Shown piece after piece: positions 50,036 through 62,300 of a stretch of 64,000 nt of DNA. Made by a program: the position numbers and the translations under genes. Under the pieces are notes generated by a model that ran no database searches, was not told the origin of the DNA, and worked only from the letters and a program-made list of their open reading frames with translations. The first letter of the stretch is position 1; every line of letters begins with the position of its first letter. Source of the stretch: Arion vulgaris (taxonomy: Eukaryota; Mollusca; Gastropoda; Stylommatophora; Arionidae); the NCBI GenBank assembly GCA_020796225.1, contig CM036754.1, forward strand, positions 67,758,000 to 67,821,999, written 5' to 3'.

Positions 50036-50852
50036 TTTAACTTCTTGATTGCTATTGCAGCTACTAATTACAATAGTACTATTAATATAGTGTACACGCT
50101 GGCATTTTGTCCAGTGAGTGAAAAAGCAAAAGGCTGGGTTAGGGGGCAGTAGAATGGTTAATTGGAAAAGCGGGAATATCGTGTTCACCTGATTAGTGCG
50201 ACAAAAATAAAGTTAGTTTTCTTAAAATATTATTAACTTTAAACTTGACAGAGCAAAATATGGCGCCAAGAATGTCTGACACGGGCGCCATGGCGCCGCG
50301 GGCACAGCGTTGGACAGTACTGGTCTAGTACATGCCTAGTCTCTTTCAACAAATGATGAATATCACGCTTGCTTATAGTTCCTGGTTGTCTGCACGTCTC
50401 TTCTGTTCTCGCAGGGGTCACTGCCTATAGTCATGCCACATTTGAGGACACATTTCAACTCGTCTCATTTATTTAACGAATATTTTCCACGTTTTCTAAA
50501 TAAACTATCTAAGAGAAATCTACTGTCAGATACGTTATTTGTGGAGATCCATGATCACCCACGCCAGCCGGCACGGCACCTGATGAAGATGATGAAGAGA
50601 AATCTACTGTTAGATACGTTATTTTACTAGTACATTATTTGTAATTCTACGTAGACATAAGTGACCAAATGTGGACAGTCTGTGTACATCTTTCTTGTTT
50701 ATTCTCCGTCATTCTGATTGGTATAGATAGTAGAATTGATCAGATAATGTTTCAGTATAATCTGAACTTGGTTTTCTGGTTGTATATGGCTTACTGACTT
50801 ATTCCTCTCTGCTCCCCGTGGAGCATAGCGCCTCAACAGTTGTTCCTGTCAC
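50036..50852. other. Intergenic mosaic of small repeat scraps
   Basis: At about 50260-50330 a GC-rich segment (ggcgccatggcgccgcgggc, then acagcgttggacagtactgg) resembles a hAT terminus in reverse, with no partner end found. At 50530-50595 a scrap (ggagatccatgatcacccac) matches the LINE end at 56230. Nothing coding. Confidence 0.35.
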
Positions 50853-51194
50853 TTTTTTTTTTTTTTTTTTTTTTCTTCGTCCGCTTTCAACTCAGACGAA
50901 GTTTCATCTCTGAAACTGATTTTTGCGTGAAAATCCGTTTTTCCAATTTCTTACAATGGCAGCAGCGTGAACATTGTAAATTACTTTACACTGGCAGCCG
51001 TGTGCTCAATGTACTCGTAATTAGTATTCCCTCGCCATACAGGCAGATTTTCTCCGACTTCAGAGGTACTCACGTTATCGTCCTGAGTAAGACCAGGGAC
51101 TCGAACAAATGCCGGACAGTAGGTTCGAACCCGAGCTATGAGGCGTCTCACAGCTAGCAGGCCGAGCTACTATCAACTACTCTAGGCAGTCCCC
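50853..51194 (-). mobile_element. SINE-2 copy with 11-bp duplication and poly(A) tail
   Basis: Flanked by gttcctgtcac (50842-50852 and 51195-51205). The plus-strand T run at 50853-50874 is its poly(A) tail. The far end ctctaggcagtcccc is the head complement, with the B box at about 51120 (ggttcgaacccgag). Near-identical in layout to 6682-7003. Confidence 0.93.
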
Positions 51195-51205
51195 GTTCCT
51201 GTCAC

Positions 51206-52086
51206 TATTCTCAGTCTCTGTTTTTCCTCATGACTACACAGGATGCGTTCAGCATCCTTCAGTTCCACAAGAAGACTCCGTTTCCAGATCTGTTTAGGAT
51301 GTATTATTATCCGTTTTCCTTGCGGGTTCCACCCAAATACTTGTCTAGTGACATACGACTGTGCCTACCGCAGGGTATTCTAGACCCATTGCCATGTTTT
51401 TGCTGTATATACGCCAGTTGACTTTTATCTTTGCAAAAGGTAGCCCTAGACACCGTCAACTTTAGCATGTAGCCGTGCTCCGCTTTATCCAAGCTGTTTG
51501 TATACCTTTTCAAGCAATGTGATCTATGATTAATTTCTACTCATTGGTGGTGGTAGGGGGGGGATTTACTGTGTTTTAGTTAACATTGTTCTTTCCTGTC
51601 GCCATTCTTGGGACAACTCTTTGATTTTAACTAACTAACTTTCTTGTCTAATGACACGTATGCACACCAACCAAAACACACCCACATACACTCGACATAT
51701 TGATTTAACTAATATTTTCATTTATAGTTATGACTATCATATTTTCATCTATATATGTTAACTATAATAACTTTTCATAAGTTATTTATACACACACATA
51801 TAATATTATCGACTGTTTTAATATGTGAACAGTATCATGACAAGCAACAGTTGCATAAGCGAAGTATACACTTGACTTTCTGTCCTGGAGATCTCTACAT
51901 CGCTTACCTGGCGGAAGGAGATTATACATGACAGGTGAGACAGGTAGAGGCGGATATTGATGTTGTTGGTTGGGATGTACTACTATTATTGAATTGTCAG
52001 TGGTAGTTGTGGTAATGTTAATAATGGTTGTAAACCCACAGACGAAGCTTCAGTTGTCACACATCTTCAACCACGAGGCTTCATTT
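51206..52086. other. Intergenic, nothing recognised
   Basis: No gene or repeat family. A weak purine/pyrimidine run at about 51540-51565. Confidence 0.4.
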
Positions 52087-52097
52087 GTCACAGAGCT

Positions 52098-52345
52098 CTG
52101 CCCAAGTGGATAATGGGGCCCAAATTTGGGGTGTAAAGAATAAAACCACTGTTTCCTGCCATGCATGTCGTAAGAGGTGACTAAGGAGGTTTGGCTGAAA
52201 TCGGATGCATGTGCCCTAAACGTGTAGAAGTCTATTCATTTAGGGGCCTACCAAACCAATGTGCAATGTTGGCAAAGATCAAACATATCACAAAGAGTGA
52301 TTAAAATTGGTCGTAAAGAATGAACGAAAAGAAGAAGAAGAAGAA
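52098..52345 (+). mobile_element. SINE-1a, the best sense-strand copy
   Basis: A 248-bp SINE between perfect gtcacagagct duplications (52087-52097 and 52346-52356). Layout: ctgcccaagtggataatggg head, gtaaagaataaaaccactgt, core catgtcgtaagaggtgacta, gaaatcggatgcatgtgccc, atcacaaagagtgattaaaa, then (GAA)n tail at 52327-52345. Confidence 0.94.
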
Positions 52346-52349
52346 GTCA

Positions 52350-53312
52350 CAGAGCTGCACCCACGAGACTTTAGTTGTCATCGAGCTCCACCTATGAGAC
52401 TTTAGTTGTCATCGAGCTGCACCCACGAGACTTTAGTTGTCATCGAGCTCCACCTATGAGACTTTAGTTGTCATCGAGCTCCACCTATGAGACTTTAGTT
52501 GTCATCGAGCTCCACCCACGAGACTTTAGTTGTCATGGCTCCACCTATGAGACTTTAGTTGTCATCGGCTGCACCTCACTGAGACTTTAGTTGTCATCGA
52601 GTTACCTATGAGACTTTAGTTGTCATAGCTGCACACTCACGACTTTAGTTGTCATGAGCTCCACCCACGAGACTTTAGTTGTCATCGAGCTCCGCCCACA
52701 GAGACTTGTTGTCATCGAGCTGCACCCACGAGACTTTATTTCAAGAGCTCCACCTATGAGACTTTAGTTGTCATCGAGCTCCACCTATGAGACTTTAGTT
52801 GTCATCGAGCTCCACCCACGAGACTTTAGTTGTCATCGAGCTCCACCCACGAGACTTTAGTTGTCATCGAGCTCCGCCCACGAGACTTTAGTTGTCATCG
52901 AGCTGCACCCACGAGACTTTAGTTGTCATCGAGCTCCGCCCACGAGACTTTAGTTGTCATCGAGCTCCGCCCACGAGACTTTAGTTGTCATCGAGCTCCG
53001 CCCACGAGACTTTAGTTGTCATCGAGCTCCGCCCATGAGACTTTAGTTGTCATCGAGCTCCGCCCACGAGACTTTAGTTGTCATCGAGCTCCGCCCATGA
53101 GACTTTAGTTGTCATCGAGCTCCGCCCACGAGACTTTAGTTGTCATCGAGCTCCGCCCATGAGACTTTAGTTGTCATCGAGCTCCACCCATGAGACTTTA
53201 GTTGCTTTGGTCTCCTCCCATGAGACTTTAGTTGCTTTGGTCTCCTCCCATGAGACTTTAGTTGCTTTGGTCTCCTCCCATGAGACTTTAGTTGCTTTGG
53301 TCTCCTCCCACC
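52350..53312. repeat. 31-bp minisatellite
   Basis: About 30 copies of a 31-bp unit (gagactttagttgtcatcga, then gctccgcccac or gctccacctat). The final four units switch to a 30-bp variant (gagactttagttgctttggt, then ctcctcccat). The middle (52540-52740) has many small indels, whereas the 3' part is uniform. Confidence 0.93.
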
Positions 53313-53440
53313 TCATACTTGGATCATATTGTTTTTTACAGCTAGGTTATATTTACTTTGAGAAAAAATCTCTAACAGTGTTCAACCATAACTTGGTAAC
53401 ATTACTAGACTATTTGACAAGAGTATGCTCAATCTGTGGG
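53313..53440. other. Spacer
   Basis: Short AT-rich spacer. Confidence 0.3.
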
Positions 53441-53520
53441 GGCATGTGGCTTAGCGCTAGTGAGCTCGATCACAACCCAAGCATACCTGGTTCAAACTCC
53501 GGAAGGGCAGCTTAAAGCAA
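53441..53520 (+). mobile_element. tRNA-derived SINE head (family 4)
   Basis: gcatgtggcttagcgctagt (A-box-like) and ctggttcaaactccgg (B box, about 53489). Same head as 15905-16000. Confidence 0.6.
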
Positions 53521-54100
53521 AATCCAATGCACGCCAACGTTATTTCTCTTATCTTTCCCAAGATCATTTAAGCCAATTCCTAACTTAAATTTCATTCTTC
53601 TATTGATGGAGTTATTATTACACCACACCAATAGTCAAGCTTTCTCCAATTTCGCAGACTGCGGGGAAACTTCAAATGATCTTTCAATTTGTCTTGTCAG
53701 ACATTTAGACTCCGGTCTGGTTCGGATCCTTTGATTTCGCAGCGGAACCAATTTAGCACTGTTTTTATACATATTTTAAAAATATATTTTTTGAAATATC
53801 AAAGATTATAATATTTCTTTATGCGCTTGAGGAACCACTGTGGGTACCTTCCGTACCCCGGGGTCCACGGATCCAGTTTGGAAAACGCTGGTCTAGAGGT
53901 TAACGAAAGATCCATTCAAGAAAGAATGAGATTTTGGGAAGCCTCGGTTAAGATTGTGAATATTTGTATGTGAATGTACGGTAGATTTAGATCAAGAAAA
54001 TTTGTAGTAATGAGAAGAGAACACGCGACAGTATTCGTTGTATAGTAACTGGTGACGGCTGTAAGATAAAGTACCGCCATTTCTACGTTGTGTTAACGTT
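53521..54100. other. Intergenic with a hAT-like terminus
   Basis: At about 53815-53895, gaggaaccactgtgggtacc to agtttggaaaacgctgg resembles a hAT terminal region (cagcgttttccaaactg in reverse). I did not find the matching end. Confidence 0.35.
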
Positions 54101-54104
54101 AAAG

Positions 54105-54365
54105 TGTCTAACATTCTTTTGTCTAGCTTCATCATCTACAGATGTACCGTCATGTACACATTTCTACTGTTAAGTTGTCTAACACTCTGTCTACTTCATC
54201 ATCTACAGATGTACAGTCTTGTACACATTTCTACTGTTAAGTTGTCTAACACTCTGTCTTACCCTTCAATCACTCTACTAGTGAAATTTCTACAGTCCTT
54301 GTACACATTTCTACTGTTAAGTTGTCTAACACTCTGTCTACTTCATCATCTACAGATGTACTTGC
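54105..54365. repeat. About 55-bp tandem repeat, 3-4 copies
   Basis: Units containing gtacacatttctactgttaa, gttgtctaacactctgtcta and cttcatcatctacagatg. Confidence 0.85.
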
Positions 54366-54639
54366 AACAAGTGAAAACGATCTACTGTACAGCTGCCATT
54401 TTGTTGTTGAAATGCATTACATCTGATCTGTCTTGTCTTTCTGTTACCATTTCTTACTGAGCTCACATTGACTGTTATGTCTAACTTCTACTTATCAACA
54501 ATGTAGTTGTACAAGTTAGGAAACAACTATTCAGATGAGTCTGTAACACAGGTGTCTAAAACGTCACTTCAAAATTGTGTGAAAATGAGAACTGCAGTTT
54601 AAAGTCTGTTTTTTTGGAATTACTGGAGCATATAACTGA

Positions 54640-54880
54640 AAAATTTTTAGTTAGCAAGGATTACGTCAGCATATAAGCTATTTATAGTCAGTGGATTACG
54701 TGAGCATATAAATATTTATAGTCAGTGGATTACGTGAGCATATAAGTATTTATAGTCAGTGGATTACGTGAGCATATAAGTATTATAGTCAGTGGATTAC
54801 GTGAGCATATAAGTATTTATAGTCAGTGGATTACGTGAGCATATAAGTATTTATAGTCAGTGGATTACTTGATTGTATAC
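54640..54880. repeat. 34-bp tandem repeat, about 6 copies
   Basis: Units of gtggattacgtgagcatata then agtatttatagtca, with a degenerate first and last copy. Confidence 0.88.
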
Positions 54881-54965
54881 AATTTATTGTCAGTAGATAT
54901 AAATATTGTGTGATTATTTTCATATTTATAGTTAGTAGTTATAAAGATCACATGTAGTTATTTTC

Positions 54966-55070
54966 TGTGACTGCGCTTTGCTCATTGTCCATGTTTGGCT
55001 CTGGTAGCATTTTTTTACCTACTTTGTGTTACCAGTGCCAAACATGGACAATGAGCAAAGCACAGTCACA
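54966..55070. repeat. Foldback: 44-bp inverted repeat at the edge of a LINE
   Basis: Left arm 54966-55009 and right arm 55027-55070 are reverse complements with 3 mismatches over 44 bases, separated by a 17-base loop. The right arm is LINE sequence (ccaaacatggacaatgagca) and the left arm is an inverted copy of it. Confidence 0.92.
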
Positions 55071-55505
55071 AAAATAACTACATGTGAAATGCACTGCCTG
55101 CGAAAAGTTACCAACAACACCAGAAAAGACAGTCACCAACATCAGCATAAGAAAGAAAGTTGGCACATCACCTTGCTTGAATTACATTCAGAAACAAAGA
55201 ATGAAGTGGTTTGGCCACTTAATAAGAATGCATCCAAACACCACAGTATACATTGTCTTCTACAGCAGAAAATCGGGAAAGAAAGCAAGAGGAAGACCAC
55301 GAAAAAGATGGTTAGATGGCATAGCAGAATCTTGTCAAAGAGCAAAAATAACAATCACCCAAGCCACCAGAACAGCGCAAGACAAAAACAGAAAACCACG
55401 AGACTGGGCAACAACCAGGCAGCAGTGTGACGAGACTGGGCAACAACCCGGTAGCAGTGTGACGAGACTGGGCAACAACCCAGTAGCAGTATGACGACAA
55501 AAGAA
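55021..55505 (+). mobile_element. 5'-truncated LINE 3' end
   Basis: Encodes (with frame changes) NMDNEQSTVTKITTCEM, then ISIRKKVGTSPCLNYIQKQR, MKWFGHLIRMHPNTTVYIV and KKARGRPRKRWLDGIAESCQ. Same family as 5824-7165. It ends with three copies of a 32-bp repeat (gagactgggcaacaacc) at 55400-55494. Confidence 0.85.
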
Positions 55506-56039
55506 GAATGAAGAAGATATAAAGATCACGCGAGTATATTCATATTTATAGTTAGTGTACATAAAGGTTGTGTGAGTATATAAATATTTATAATCAGATG
55601 ATATAAGAAAATAAGTAGCAACATTATGGAAGTATGTCGACCGTTGTGTGTAAACTCTGCATATTAATTATTACATTAACTCATATAAGACAACAAACCA
55701 TTTGGAAAAAACCCTTTGGGCAGTACCAATTTTCTGACGAGCCAACTCCCGTGCTAGACTGTTTTATTTCAAACCAATTATTCTCAAGATCTCATTTGAT
55801 ATCATTCGATGTTATTTGATCTCATTTGATATTTGTTGTGCATAATTCTATGTACAATATAGAAAATAGATTTATAAAATATAGTTTTTATCTCTGTACA
55901 TTCTGATTCATGAAATATCGTTCTAGTGCTTAACATAAGAAAATTGTAATATATTTTCTTAGGGCCCCAAATTTTATTCTAACAAAACAGAACATAAAAA
56001 GTGGTTTTAGTGTTTGTATTATAGCATTCACATCAATAT
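55506..56039. other. Intergenic, nothing recognised
   Basis: AT-rich. A few short direct repeats of tctcatttgatat at about 55790-55830. Confidence 0.4.
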
Positions 56040-56285
56040 AAGAAAGAGGCAGTCATCATTTTTCGGGCATGTGATGAGGAGGGAGGTTTAGAACACATTG
56101 TAACAACCGGTAAAATCGAGGGTAGACGAGAGAGAGAAAAACAGAGAGAGAGACAATTTTGGATAGCCTGACTTCATGGCACGGTAGAGCGTCAACATCT
56201 GAGCTGATAGCAAACACCAACGACGGAGATTTGTGGAGATCCGTGATCGCCTACGCCAGCCGGCACCTGATGATGATGATTCTAA
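56040..56285 (+). mobile_element. LINE 3' end with (GAT)n tail, adjoining the satellite
   Basis: Mixed frames give FFGHVMRRE, then GKIEGRRERE, RVSTSELIANTNDGDLWRSV and IAYASRHL. This is a typical LINE ORF2 C-terminus (FGHV.R...GKI.G.R.R.R). It ends in tgatgatgatgatt. The 30-bp satellite begins about 55 bp further on. Confidence 0.75.
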
Positions 56286-56339
56286 AAGTTAATAATTCGA
56301 GATTCTTATCCTTGTAGTAACACTTGTAGTACCTAGTTC

Positions 56340-59300
56340 TGTTGTAGCCATGAATGTAGCACACACATCTGTTGTAGCCATGAATGTAGTACTCACATCT
56401 GTTGTAGCCATGAATGTAGCACTCACATCTGTTGTAGTCATGAATGTAGCACTCACATCTGTTATAGCCATGAATGTATCACTCACATATGTTGTAGCCA
56501 TGAATGTAGCACTCACATCTGTTGTAGTCATGAATGTAGCACTCACATCTGTTGTAGCCATGAATGTAGCACTCACATCTGTTATAGCCATGAATGTAGC
56601 ACTCACATCTGTTGTAGCCATGAATGTAGCACTCACATCTGTTGTAGCCATGAATGTAGCACTCACATCTGTTGTAGCTATGAATGTATCACTTACATCT
56701 GTTGTAGCCATGAATGTAGCACTCACATCTGTTGTAGCCATGAATGTAGCACTCACATCTGTTGTAGCTATGAATGTAGCACTCACATCTATTGTAGCCA
56801 TGAATGTAGCACTCACATCTGTTGTAGCCATGAATGTAGCACTCACATCTGTTGTAGCCATGAATGTAGCACTCACATCTGTTATAGCCATGCATGTTGC
56901 ACGCACATCTGTTGAAGCCATGAATGTAGCACTCACATCTGTTGTAGCCATGAATGTAGCACTCACATCTGCTGTAGCCATGAATGTTGCACGCACATCT
57001 GTTGTAGCCATGAATGTAGTACCCAAATCTATTGTAGCCATGAATGTAGTACCCACATCTATTGTAGCCATGAATGTAGCACTCACATCTGTTGTAGCCA
57101 TGAATGTAGCACTCACATCTGTTGTAGCCATGAATGTAGCACTCACATCTGTTGTAGCTATGAATGTAGCACTTACATCTGTTGTAGCCATGAATGTAGC
57201 ACTCACATCTGTTGTAGCCATGAATGTAGCACTCACATCTGTTGTAGCTATGAATGTAGCACTCACATCTGTTGTAGCCATGAATGGAGCACTCGCATCT
57301 GTTGTAGCTATGAATGTAGCACTCACATCTGTTGTAGCCATGAATGTAGCACTACATCTGTTATAGCCATGCATGTTGCACGCACATCTGTTGTAGCCAT
57401 GAATGTAGCACTCACATCTGTTGTAGCCATGAATGTAGCACTCACATCTGCTGTAGCCATGAATGTTGCACGTACATCTGTTGTAGCCATGAATGTAGTA
57501 CCCAAATCTATTGTAGCCATGAGTGTAGTACCCACATCTATTGTAGCCATGAATGTAGCACTCACATCTGTTGTAGCCATGAATGTAGCACCCACATCTG
57601 TTGTAGCCATGAATGTAGCACTCACATCTGTTGTAGCTATGAATGTAGCACTTACATCTGTTGTAGCCATGAATGTAGCACTCACATCTGTTGTAGCCAT
57701 GAATGTAGCACTCACATCTGTTGTAGCTATGAATGTAGCACTCACATCTGTTGTAGCCATGAATGTTGCACGCACATCTGTTGTAGCCATGAATGTAGTA
57801 CCCAAATCTATTGTAGCCATGAGTGTAGTACCCACATCTATTGTAGCCATGAATGTAGCACTCACATCTGTTGTAGCCATGAATGTAGCACCCACATCTG
57901 TTGTAGCCATGAATGTAGCACTCACATCTGTTGTAGCCATGAATGTAGCACTCACATCTGTTGTAGCCATGAATGTAGCACTCACATCTGTTGTAGCCAT
58001 AAATGTAGCACTCACATCTGTTGTAGCCATGAATGTAGCACTCAAATCTGTTGTAGCCATGAATGTAGCACTCACATCTGTTGTAGCCATGAATGTAGCA
58101 CTCACATCTGTTGTAGCCATGAATGTAGTACCCCCATCTATTGTAGCCATGAATGTAGCACTCACATCTATTGTAACCATGAATGTAGCACCCACATCTG
58201 TTGTAGCCATGAATGTAGCACTCACATCTGTTGTAGCCATGAATGTAGCACTCACATCTGTTGTAGCTATGAATGTAGCACTCACATCTGTTGTAGCCAT
58301 AAATGTAGCACTCACATCTGTTGTAGCCATGAATGTAGCACTCCAAAACTGTTGTAGCCATGAATGTAGCACTCACATCTGTTGTAGCTATGAATGTATC
58401 ACTTACATCTGTTGTAGCCATGAATGTAGCACTCACATCTGTTGTAGCTATGAATGTAGCTCTCACATCTGTTGTAGCTATGAATGTAGCACTCACATCT
58501 ATTGTAGCCATGAATGTAGCACTCACATCTGTTGTAGCCATGAATGTAGCACTCACATCTGATGTAACCATGAATGTAGCACTCACATCTGTTATAGCCA
58601 TGCATGTTGCACGCACATCTGTTTTAGCCATGAATGTAGCACTCACATCTGTTGTAGCCATGAATGTAGCACTACATCTGTTTTAGCCATGAATGTTGCA
58701 CGCACATCTGTTGTAGCCATGAATGTAGTACCGAAATCTATTGTAGCCATGAATGTAGTACCCACATCTATTGTAGCCATGAATGTAGCACTCACATCTG
58801 TTGTAGCCATGAATGTAGCACTCACATCTGTTGTAGCCATGAATGTAGCACTCACATCTGTTGTAGCTATGAATGTAGCACTTACATCTGTTGTAGCCAT
58901 GAATGTAGCACTCACATCTGTTGTAGCCATGAATGTAGCACTCACATATGTTGTAGCTATGAATGTAGCACTCACATCTGTTGTAGCCATGAATGTAGCA
59001 CTCACATCTGTTGTAGCCATGCATGTAGCACTCACATCTGTTGTAGCCATGAATGTAGCACTCACATCTGTTGTAGCTATGAATGTAGCACTCACATCTG
59101 TTGTAGCCATGAATGGAGCACTCACATCTGTTGTAGCTATGAATGTAGCACTCACATCTGTTGTAGCCATGAATGTAGCACTCACATCTGTTATAGCCAT
59201 GCATGTTGCACGCACATCTGTTGTAGCCATGAATGTAGCACTCACATCTGTTGTAGCCATGAATGTAGCACTCACATCTGCTGTAGCCATGAATGTTGCA

Positions 59301-62300
59301 CGCACATCTGTTGTAGCCATGAATGTAGTACCCAAATCTATTGTAGCCATGAGTGTAGTACCCACATCTATTGTAGCCATGAATGTAGCACTCACATCTG
59401 TTGTAGCCATGAATGTAGCACCCACATCTGTTGTAGCCATGAATGTAGCACTCACATCTGTTGTAGCCATGAATGTAGCACTCACATCTGTTGTAGCCAT
59501 AAATGTAGCACTCACATCTGTTGTAGCCATAAATGTAGCACTCACATCTGTTGTAGCCATGAATGTAGCACTCAAATCTGTTGTAGCCATGAATGTAGCA
59601 CTCACATCTGTTGTAGCCATGAATGTAGCACTCACATCTGTTGTAGCCATGAATGTAGTACCCCCATCTATTGTAGCCATGAATGTAGCACTCACATCTA
59701 TTGTAACCATGAATGTAGCACCCACATCTGTTGTAGCCATGAATGTAGCACTCACATCTGTTGTAGCCATGAATGTAGCACTCACATCTGTTGTAGCTAT
59801 GAATGTAGCACTCACATCTGTTGTAGCCATAAATGTAGCACTCACATCTGTTGTAGCCATGAATGTAGCACTCCAAAACTGTTGTAGCCATGAATGTAGC
59901 ACTCACATCTGTTGTAGCTATGAATGTATCACTTACATCTGTTGTAGCCATGAATGTAGCACTCACATCTGTTGTAGCTATGAATGTAGCTCTCACATCT
60001 GTTGTAGCCATGAATGTAGCACTCCAAAACTGTTGTAGCCATGAATGTAGCACTCACATCTGTTGTAGCTATGAATGTATCACTTACATCTGTTGTAGCC
60101 ATGAATGTAGCACTCACATCTGTTGTAGCTATGAATGTAGCTCTCACATCTGTTGTAGCTATGAATGTAGCACTCACATCTATTGTAGCCATGAATGTAG
60201 CACTCACATCTGTTGTAGCCATGAATGTAGCACTCACATCTGATGTAACCATGAATGTAGCACTCACATCTGTTATAGCCATGCATGTTGCACGCACATC
60301 TGTTTTAGCCATGAATGTAGCACTCACATCTGTTGTAGCCATGAATGTAGCACTCACATCTGTTTTAGCCATGAATGTTGCACGCACATCTGTTGTAGCC
60401 ATGAATGTAGTACCGAAATCTATTGTAGCCATGAATGTAGTACCCACATCTATTGTAGCCATGAATGTAGCACTCACATCTGTTGTAGCCATGAATGTAT
60501 CACTTACATCTGTTGTAGCCATGAATGTAGCACTCACATCTGTTGTAGCTATGAATGTAGCTCTCACATCTGTTGTAGCTATGAATGTAGCACTCACATC
60601 TATTGTAGCCATGAATGTAGCACTCACATCTGTTGTAGCCATGAATGTAGCACTCACATCTGATGTAACCATGAATGTAGCACTCACATCTGTTATAGCC
60701 ATGCATGTTGCACGCACATCTGTTTTAGCCATGAATGTAGCACTCACATCTGTTGTAGCCATGAATGTAGCACTCACATCTGTTTTAGCCATGAATGTTG
60801 CACGCACATCTGTTGTAGCCATGAATGTAGTACCGAAATCTATTGTAGCCATGAATGTAGTACCCACATCTATTGTAGCCATGAATGTAGCACTCACATC
60901 TGTTGTAGCCATGAATGTAGCACTCACATCTGTTGTAGCCATGAATGTAGCACTCACATCTGTTGTAGCTATGAATGTAGCACTTACATCTGTTGTAGCC
61001 ATGAATGTAGCACTCACATCTGTTGTAGCCATGAATGTAGCACTCACATATGTTGTAGCTATGAATGTAGCACTCACATCTGTTGTAGCCATGAATGTAG
61101 CACTCACATCTGTTGTAGCCATGAATGTAGCACTCACATCTGTTGTAGCCATGAATGTAGCACTCACATCTGTTGTAGCTATGAATGTAGCACTTACATC
61201 TGTTGTAGCCATGAATGTAGCACTCACATCTGTTGTAGCCATGAATGTAGCACTCACATATGTTGTAGCTATGAATGTAGCACTCACATCTGTTGTAGCC
61301 ATGAATGTAGCACTCACATCTGTTGTAGCCATGCATGTAGCACTCACATCTGTTGTAGCCATGAATGTAGCACTCACATCTGTTGTAGCTATGAATGTAG
61401 CACTCACATCTGTTGTAGCCATGAATGGAGCACTCACATCTGTTGTAGCTATGAATGTAGCACTCACATCTGTTGTAGCCATGAATGTAGCACTCACATC
61501 TGTTGTAGCCATAAATGTAGCACTCACATCTGTTGTAGCCATGAATGTAGCACTCCAAAACTGTTGTAGCCATGAATGTAGCACTCACATCTGTTGTAGC
61601 TATGAATGTATCACTTACATCTGTTGTAGCCATGAATGTAGCACTCACATCTGTTGTAGCTATGAATGTAGCTCTCACATCTGTTGTAGCTATGAATGTA
61701 GCACTCACATCTATTGTAGCCATGAATGTAGCACTCACATCTGTTGTAGCCATGAATGTAGCACTCACATCTGATGTAACCATGAATGTAGCACTCACAT
61801 CTGTTATAGCCATGCATGTTGCACGCACATCTGTTTTAGCCATGAATGTAGCACTCACATCTGTTGCAGCCATGAATGTAGCACTCACATCTGTTTTAGC
61901 CATGAATGTTGCACGCACATCTGTTGTAGCCATGAATGTAGTACCGAAATCTATTGTAGCCATGAATGTAGTACCCACATCTATTGTAGCCATGAATGTA
62001 GCACTCACATCTGTTGTAGCCATGAATGTAGCACTCACATCTGTTGTAGCCATGAATGTAGCACTCACATCTGTTGTAGCTATGAATGTAGCACTTACAT
62101 CTGTTGTAGCCATGAATGTAGCACTCACATCTGTTGTAGCCATGAATGTAGCACTCACATATGTTGTAGCTATGAATGCAGCACTACATCTGTTGTAGCC
62201 ATGAATGTAGCACTCACATCTGTTGTAGCCATGCATGTAGCACTCACATCTGTTGTAGCCATGAATGTAGCACTCACATCTGTTGTAGCTATGAATGTAG

